NCBI GenBank assembly: GCA_037127255.1
Contig: JBANSL010000014.1
Location: 1,924,501 to 1,988,500 of the forward strand
Length of the DNA stretch: 64,000 nucleotides
Direction of reading: 5' to 3'
Origin: Persicaria tinctoria
Taxonomy: Eukaryota; Streptophyta; Magnoliopsida; Caryophyllales; Polygonaceae
The translations under genes and the position numbers were made by a program. Of this stretch, positions 57,984-64,000 are shown in pieces; position 1 is the first letter of the stretch, and each line of letters begins with the position of its first letter. A model generated the notes under the pieces. That model was given only the letters and a program-made list of their open reading frames with translations. It was not told the origin of the DNA and ran no database searches.

Positions 57984-60540
57984 AGATAACTGATCTCAAA
58001 GAAACTTTTACAAATAAAGAACTGTGTGTTCTATATTAGACTGATGATAATCTTTTTCCCATTTTTTTTATATAGGAAAAGGTTCGAGAGATCAGGTAAT
58101 AAACCGCCTAATAACTCGAGAAGTCGATGATCGACATATGGACCAACCGTCTTGATAAAAAACCGCACCAAAAACAAAAACACAGTATCAGGCTAAACCT
58201 GTAGTACTAAAAGTGAAGCCTAGATTAAACGAAAATCATAAAGTCGATCAGATAAAACGAAAAAACTAGATTGGTGATAATTTTCCCCTCATTTTAATTT
58301 TTTTTTTTTTAAAAAGGTATATTGCAGATTTATAAAGTATTCCAAAATGATCAACACTAAGAGGAATACATTCTCTTGTTTTTTATAGTATGGTTGATCC
58401 TTGTGTTAGTGGACTTTCGTGGACGTTTATTAGCATATTTTGACTCCTTTTGAGTAGATAATGACAACTGCCTACCCAACATATAAATAAATAAATAAAT
58501 AAATAAGGCATCTGGTTCTTCGAATGGATAATAGAGAGAGTTGAGTGATAAATAGCCTTAAGTTTCATGTTGCGATTTCCAACACTTTCCTATTAAGTGA
58601 TGGACATATTGATTATTCCATCTATCTATATACATATATTAAAATCGATACATAATATGATAATAAGTTATACGGTGTAATATGGTTGATTTTAGGGAGA
58701 AAAAAATCCCGCAAAAAAATATTAAAATAATATGTTATCATAATTTATAGAAAATTGTCATAAGTCGTAATCTATCTAGATATATTTTAAATAATTGATA
58801 AAAAAAATATAAATCAAAATTATTTCATAGTCATACTTATCAAAAATATTAATAGATAATTATTTGATTGGTGATGTTTCATTCCTATCGATACTATTTA
58901 CTAATAGGAGAAATTATTTATATGTAGATTAATTTTTATTTTATATTTCCCGCACACTTTGATCATTATTAGTTTAATTCTCACATTGTCATTCAGATTT
59001 ATTATTTTTGTCGTATTTTCAATAAGTTTTTTTTTTATAGATAATAGATTAATTTTATAACATTGTGTTAGCATATTTTCGTACACGAGATGGGACACAC
59101 AATAGTAAATATCTAATTGTGCAATTATTTAGTAACATAGTCCCACACCATTAGTTAAAACATGACAGCTTATTATTCACATATGTCTTTTTAAATATAT
59201 TTTTTAATAAATTTAGAAGAAAAAAATCAATATTTTTTTTATAATTTTTATCATTTAAAAATATATATAAATAATAAATGACATTCAAGTATCATTTTAG
59301 TCCATTTTGCATCAAATAATGATAAAATTTGCCTTGCAAGTAGTGAAACGCCCCTTTGATGTGGTATTAGATACTCATTGTAGTATTAAATTCGACCAAT
59401 TGGAAGATGTGCTTCTTTTTATTGGTGAATTTTATTAATCATTTACAAAAAAAAGAGGAGTTGCTCAGCAATGATTAAGGAACACTAACACTTGAGTAAT
59501 CCTCTTATAAAATTCAACCCAAACAGTAATCTAAAGTTTCATCATCATCAAAGAACAAATCACAAAGCATGTTTTTACTATGCATAAATGCATAATCATA
59601 GGAGGTAGGGTAGATTCTATGCTAGGTTTAGACCGTGTTTGGCATCGCCTTTTTTGACATTGTTATATAAGCCGAGTAGCTCGACTCGAGCTTATTCATT
59701 CACGAAATGAGCTGAGTATGAGCAAATTTTTAAGCTCGATTCAAAACTCGTCTCGACTCAACTCGAATCAATCTAGTAGAATAACTCAAATTTTACGAAA
59801 TTTATAAAATTTCATTTAATTTACTGTGTCAAGAGTAAGCTAGTATGGTTGCTTAATACTCGAAAAAAGTTCAGCTCAAGCACGTTCATATAAGAAACAA
59901 GTCAAATATGAGCACAATTTTTGACATGACAACAACAGTTTACCACTGCTATTGCTGCTAATCTTGTTATATAAGCCGGATAGCTCGATTCGAACTCATT
60001 CATTCACTAAATAAGCTGAGTGTGAGCAGATTTTTAAGCTCGATTCAAAACTCGACTCAGCTAGAATCAATCTAGAATAACTCGAATTTTATGAAATTTA
60101 TAAAATTTCATTTAATTTACTGTCAAGAGCAAGTGTGGTTGCTTAATACTCGAAAAAAGCTCGGTTCAATCTCGTTCATATACGAAACAAGTCAAATATG
60201 AGCACAATTTTAAGCTCAAGTCCAAATTTCGGCTTGACTCATTTGTAAATGAGCTGAATATGAATGCGTAATAATCAGCTCATTCGACTCGCTATAAAAA
60301 GTTGTCGAGAATCTTCAGATTTTTCACTATTTTGACTAAAATGACGTTCAATCTAATTCAAGTGGTCACATACCTTGGTAAGATCAGGTTGGTTAAGATG
60401 TTATAAACCCCTCTTAACTGTACTGCTATGTGCTGAGATTCTGAGAACATCAAACTACTTACAATTTTTGTACAAATCCTCGGTTCCGCGGCACCCCACA
60501 CAAAATGCAAATCGATCAACAAAAACCCATCGATTGTAAG
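57984..60540. repeat. Intergenic; (AAAT)n microsatellite and two degraded GAGCTCG elements
   Basis: No gene. A tetranucleotide repeat (AAAT)n lies at about 58482-58506. Two degraded relatives of the GAGCTCG MITE sit head-to-tail at about 59660-59930 and 59965-60295. Both start TTGTTATATAAGCCG.(G)TAGCTCGA and contain TTATGAAATTTATAAAATTTCATTTAATTTACTGTC-like middles. The remainder is AT-rich. The 3' UTR of the aspartic protease gene probably occupies the last 200-300 bases. Confidence 0.6.
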
Positions 60541-62977
60541 CTAATGTAGGCTAATAATCGTCGTCGAGACCATTGTAAACAGCACAAACAGAACTGTCAG
60601 GCTGTTGCCTGCAGCTGAATGGCGAGCTGAGGAAAGCTTGTGGGCGCCTAAGCTAGTTGGAGAGCCTGATTCACCATCCTTCACTTTGATGCTCGACGAG
60701 CCTGCAAATGGAGTATGATTCAGATACCGAAGTTCTTGGGAAAATGAGAGAGATTGTTGAGGACTCACAGTTGTATTCTGTCCATCCGAGAGCTTGGTCT
60801 TCGAGATCATACACCACTAGCTTGTTTGAGAGCACCATATCTGCACGAGGAATGAAAACCGAAAGCTTTACTGTGATTCAACGAACACAACAATCGTTAA
60901 CATTGGTTTACTGTTCGTACCTCCCAAGAGAATAGAGTTTCCTCCGTCTTTTGAATTCTCTCCGCTGTTCTGCCAGCCAATGCACCACGAATCGTCCTGT
61001 TCCAAGAATTCGTCAAACTTAGAACACATCCTCGGGTTCATTCCTATAGAACAGACGAAGCAACGCCAATATGCACAAAAAACCATTTTCAAGTGTAACT
61101 GGGAATGGCAAACTGCTCTTTAGAGCAAAAAACTTGCCTTGATCTCAAAAAGATATTCGCGAGGATACACAGTAAAGATTAATGAATCTGTGAAATGAAA
61201 TTTGACGGATGGAAATCCGCTGTCAATACTGGAAACAAAGGAGGCGAATAGGCGATTAGCGACTCATCAGGATGCTATTTCAAGTTACTTCTGCTATAAT
61301 TTACCCTTGAGAGAAACTAGATGCTTACTCTCCGCTGAAGTCAAAACATTTGAACTGATCCTCCACAGAATACATGCTAAGTTTCGGTTGCTTAGAGGAA
61401 ATCTGAACATCCAAATCAAAATCAGCAAAGAAGCAACAAGTTGAGTGATCTTTAGCATCAAACTATACGAGGATGAGACTTGGAGATGAGCCACATACTT
61501 CTTTCATAACCATCTTATAAACTGCATCCGGAATATAGGCCAAAGTCGTACCACTGTCTATTATAGCTGCCTGTGAAGTTATGGGAAGTTGTATAGCTTC
61601 ACCACCCACTTCCACACTCTTCATCACAACGTTGTAGTGTGTCCTAAGAGAGTATAAGACCTTTAATTACAACACCAACGCCGTGCAGAAGAAACAGAAT
61701 GAAAAATTCTAGATGTGTGGATAGAAAGACCTACTGAAATGGAACCAATGGAGTTGTGTTCATCTTAGGCTCCACAACTTCTCCAATTGTGAAGATCCCT
61801 CCTCCAGTCTTGCCATCCAAGCAGTGTGAAAACATTTTCTTAACCTTTTTGGCTGCGGAAAGCTGTGACAGCACGGATGAATTCGCTTGCCCAAACCCCA
61901 TTATGCCATCAAGTGCTTCACCTGTTGAACTGAGCTGACCATCTTGTTTCCCTCCACACCTGCAGATAAATCCACCACAAATACAAAGAAATAGCACCCT
62001 GAAGACAAAATTGAACTAACTCGAACCAAAGGAATACATAAATGGCTATCACTTACCCAAATACTACAGTTCCATCTCGTGTAGCCGTCTGAAGGTTCCC
62101 CGTTACATCATCATAATATAAACGATCTTCGACAAAGGATCCTGAGGATGCACTGCCATCTCCATACGTAACTTCGTAATAGCAAAGCGTTTGAGGCTTG
62201 CAGCCAGACAGGGCACCACCATATATCATTTTGCAGCCATCAGCATCACATTGAACCATTTTAGAAGTATTAGAACCTTTTGGATCGAAACGCATCAACT
62301 TCAACTGCAGCAAATCATAGCATTACTTATGTAGATATGTTGAAATGACAAAAACAAATGTGAAGGTAAATTACATGATCATCTTTAACCATTATTTGGT
62401 CCTAACAAATTCCCCAATCTATGAACAAAAATGGTCCTCCCATCAACTTTCAATTAAGAGGTCACTGCAAAACAATCCTCAACGAAAAATTAGGGAAAAG
62501 ATCGGATTTGAGCACAGAGATGGAAATGATACCCCAATGTCACTTTTCTTAGGGCACTTCTCGCAGCCAGCACAATTCACCCAAAGTATGTCGCTTCCTG
62601 TATCAACTTGAACGTGAAATTCTTTAGGAGGAGTCCCAAGCCGGATTTTGGTAAAATAAAGCCTAAAAACATCGTAATCGGAACTCAAATCAAGCCGATA
62701 ATTTCATCCTCAGTTCAATTTTGCAATCAATTTCAGGTGAGAGAGGAGGAAGAACGAACCCGGAATCGGTAGGGTTTCCGTTTCCGCCGAGAGAGAGATC
62801 GATGACGTCGAGTTTTCTGCCATGGCGACGATCGTCGTGAGCTTTAAAATCGCTCAATGACCTCTGTCTGCCTTTGAATTTGTGTTCTACTTCGAATACC
62901 GCATTCGCCGAGACCATTGGAACGAGGTAGAGCTGCCATAGCCAGAAACCTAATGCGACGATCATCTGCAGATTCAT
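60541..62977 (-). CDS. Aspartic protease (A1 family), probably GPI-anchored, aspartic proteinase 36/39-like
   Basis: Ten exons on the minus strand: 62760-62977, 62533-62662, 62057-62304, 61735-61959, 61499-61643, 61329-61402, 61138-61228, 60921-60996, 60769-60840, 60541-60701; 479 aa. Signal peptide (about 1-25), a short pro-region (KGRQRSLSDFKAHDDRRHGR), then the bilobal pepsin fold: active sites VDTGSDILWV (Asp93) and IIDSGTTLAY (Asp303), LDGIMGFGQ, YEVTYGDGSASSG flap region, WCIGWQNSG, LLGDMVLSNKLVVYDLE and WTEYNCSSSIKVKD. It ends in a hydrophobic stretch (NSLTVLFVLFTMVSTTIISLH) fitting a GPI-anchor signal, as in Arabidopsis A36/A39, which act at the cell surface in pollen. Intron 7 starts with GC (AAG|GCAAGT). 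No damage seen. Confidence 0.92.
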
Positions 62978-64000
62978 TATTTGTTTATTTATTTGTTTTT
63001 TTTTTTAATTTGAATCTTAATTTATTTTCCTAACGATTTTTCCCTCCCATTGGTAGCAAAATAAATGATTTTTTTTTGGTATTTTTCGCAGTAGTTTTTT
63101 AAGAAATTCTTTTTTTTTTTACTGGAAAAATGAAAAGACTCAAAGAGAATTACCAAGGGAGGGAAGGAATTTTTTTTTTTTTGAGAACTTTTGTTAATGG
63201 GTCAATTAAACCATGATTTATGAGTTAACCTATAATTAACCAAAGGGAGGGAAAGTAGTAATTTTAATTTTAATTTTCTTAATTTTAGAAAATAAGATTA
63301 CGAATAGCCTAGATAATTGAATACTCTCACCTTGCCTATATTTTTGTGTTCATTCAAAGTTTATTACGTAGTATTTTAGTTATAAAGCCAAGATCATTTC
63401 TTTTATCATAATATTTATAAGATATATAACATATATTCGATTCTAGATGAGTTTTTAATTTTTGACACATATTTTTTAGGAAGATAAAAACTATATAAAA
63501 TAATAAATTTTTAATTAACTTTTGACTGCAAATGAAATTGTATTAAAAACATTATTTGCTAAAGTTTTTTTTTATTTTTTAAAAAAGTGTCAAAAATAAA
63601 ATAAAAATAATCTATTATCGAAGGGAGATAATAAAAAACTTCACATTTTGTGTGTTTCCACGACAACCCCTCCCTTTTGACAAAAAAAAACGACAACCCC
63701 TCCCACCTACCAAGTGGTGTCTTTTATATACATAGTATTAAGAAAATATAAAATGTAAAGTTTCACTTTTCTTGTATAATTCTTCCGTTTGACAATAAAT
63801 ATCTTTTTATTATTTAATACGTTTTTAAAAAATTTAAATTATATAATTTTTTTTTTACAATTTCATACAGTATTTATTAGTATCAATTGTTGCACGGAAG
63901 TAATATTTTTTTTATTTCCTCTTAAAAATATATATTAGGGTGATGAGAGAATGAACCTTTCATCCATACAAATTATAATAAATGAAGATCAAAATGCAAC
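62978..64000. other. Promoter region of the aspartic protease gene and AT-rich intergenic DNA
   Basis: The first few hundred bases are the upstream region of the leftward gene, with long T-runs (about 62998-63012, 63068-63078, 63168-63182). A short duplication GACAACCCCTCCC occurs at about 63661 and 63691. No gene, RNA or complete element is recognised to the window edge. Confidence 0.4.

Overview
This is nuclear DNA from a flowering plant, most likely a eudicot. Genes are split by short GT-AG introns, intergenic DNA is AT-rich and full of small non-autonomous DNA transposons (hAT-like, PIF/Harbinger-like, Stowaway-like), and there are remnants of an RTE-type LINE with a (TTG)n tail. That tail, shared with SINEs known from Solanaceae, hints at an asterid, but this is inference only. 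There are no prokaryotic operons, viral genes or CRISPR arrays.

Layout. 1-8.8 kb is gene-poor transposon territory (GAGCTCG-type hAT MITEs, a retroposon-like insert with a long target duplication, a CAGGGGCGGA-type hAT element, a Tourist-like MITE). 8.85-16.05 kb holds three genes: a PFA-DSP phosphatase of the inositol-pyrophosphate type (+), a small C2H2 zinc-finger protein (+) and a SEIPIN1-like lipid-droplet protein (-). 18.3-24.2 kb holds an intronless SNAPC4/SNAP190-type MYB gene behind a GGCCCA/TATA promoter, followed by a decayed CLPTM1 pseudogene. 24.4-26 kb has tRNA-related sequences, an RTE 3' end and a hAT element. 27.6-30.4 kb is an eIF5-mimic protein (BZW) gene. 31.2-33.1 kb is an RTE LINE interrupted by a hAT MITE. 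35.5-38.1 kb is an unrecognised gene whose intron carries three apparently perfect copies of a 337-bp unit, followed by a 93-bp minisatellite. 43.8-46.5 kb is the plastid riboflavin gene PYRR. 47.2-47.9 kb is a MITE inside a MITE. 50.5-52.6 kb is a PP2C phosphatase gene, tail-to-tail with a 14-exon serine carboxypeptidase-like gene (52.9-56.4 kb, -). 60.5-63.0 kb is a probably GPI-anchored aspartic protease gene (-).

The genes are unrelated housekeeping or signalling genes and form no pathway. Gene models were spliced by hand from GT/AG (two GC/AG) sites and reading frame. All models for the named genes close in frame with family-typical lengths. The most interesting signals are the nested transposons with exact target duplications, the perfect 337-bp triplication, the CLPTM1 relic, the two GC-AG introns and a tRNA-like 87-mer. 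I did not find a convincing undescribed biological system.
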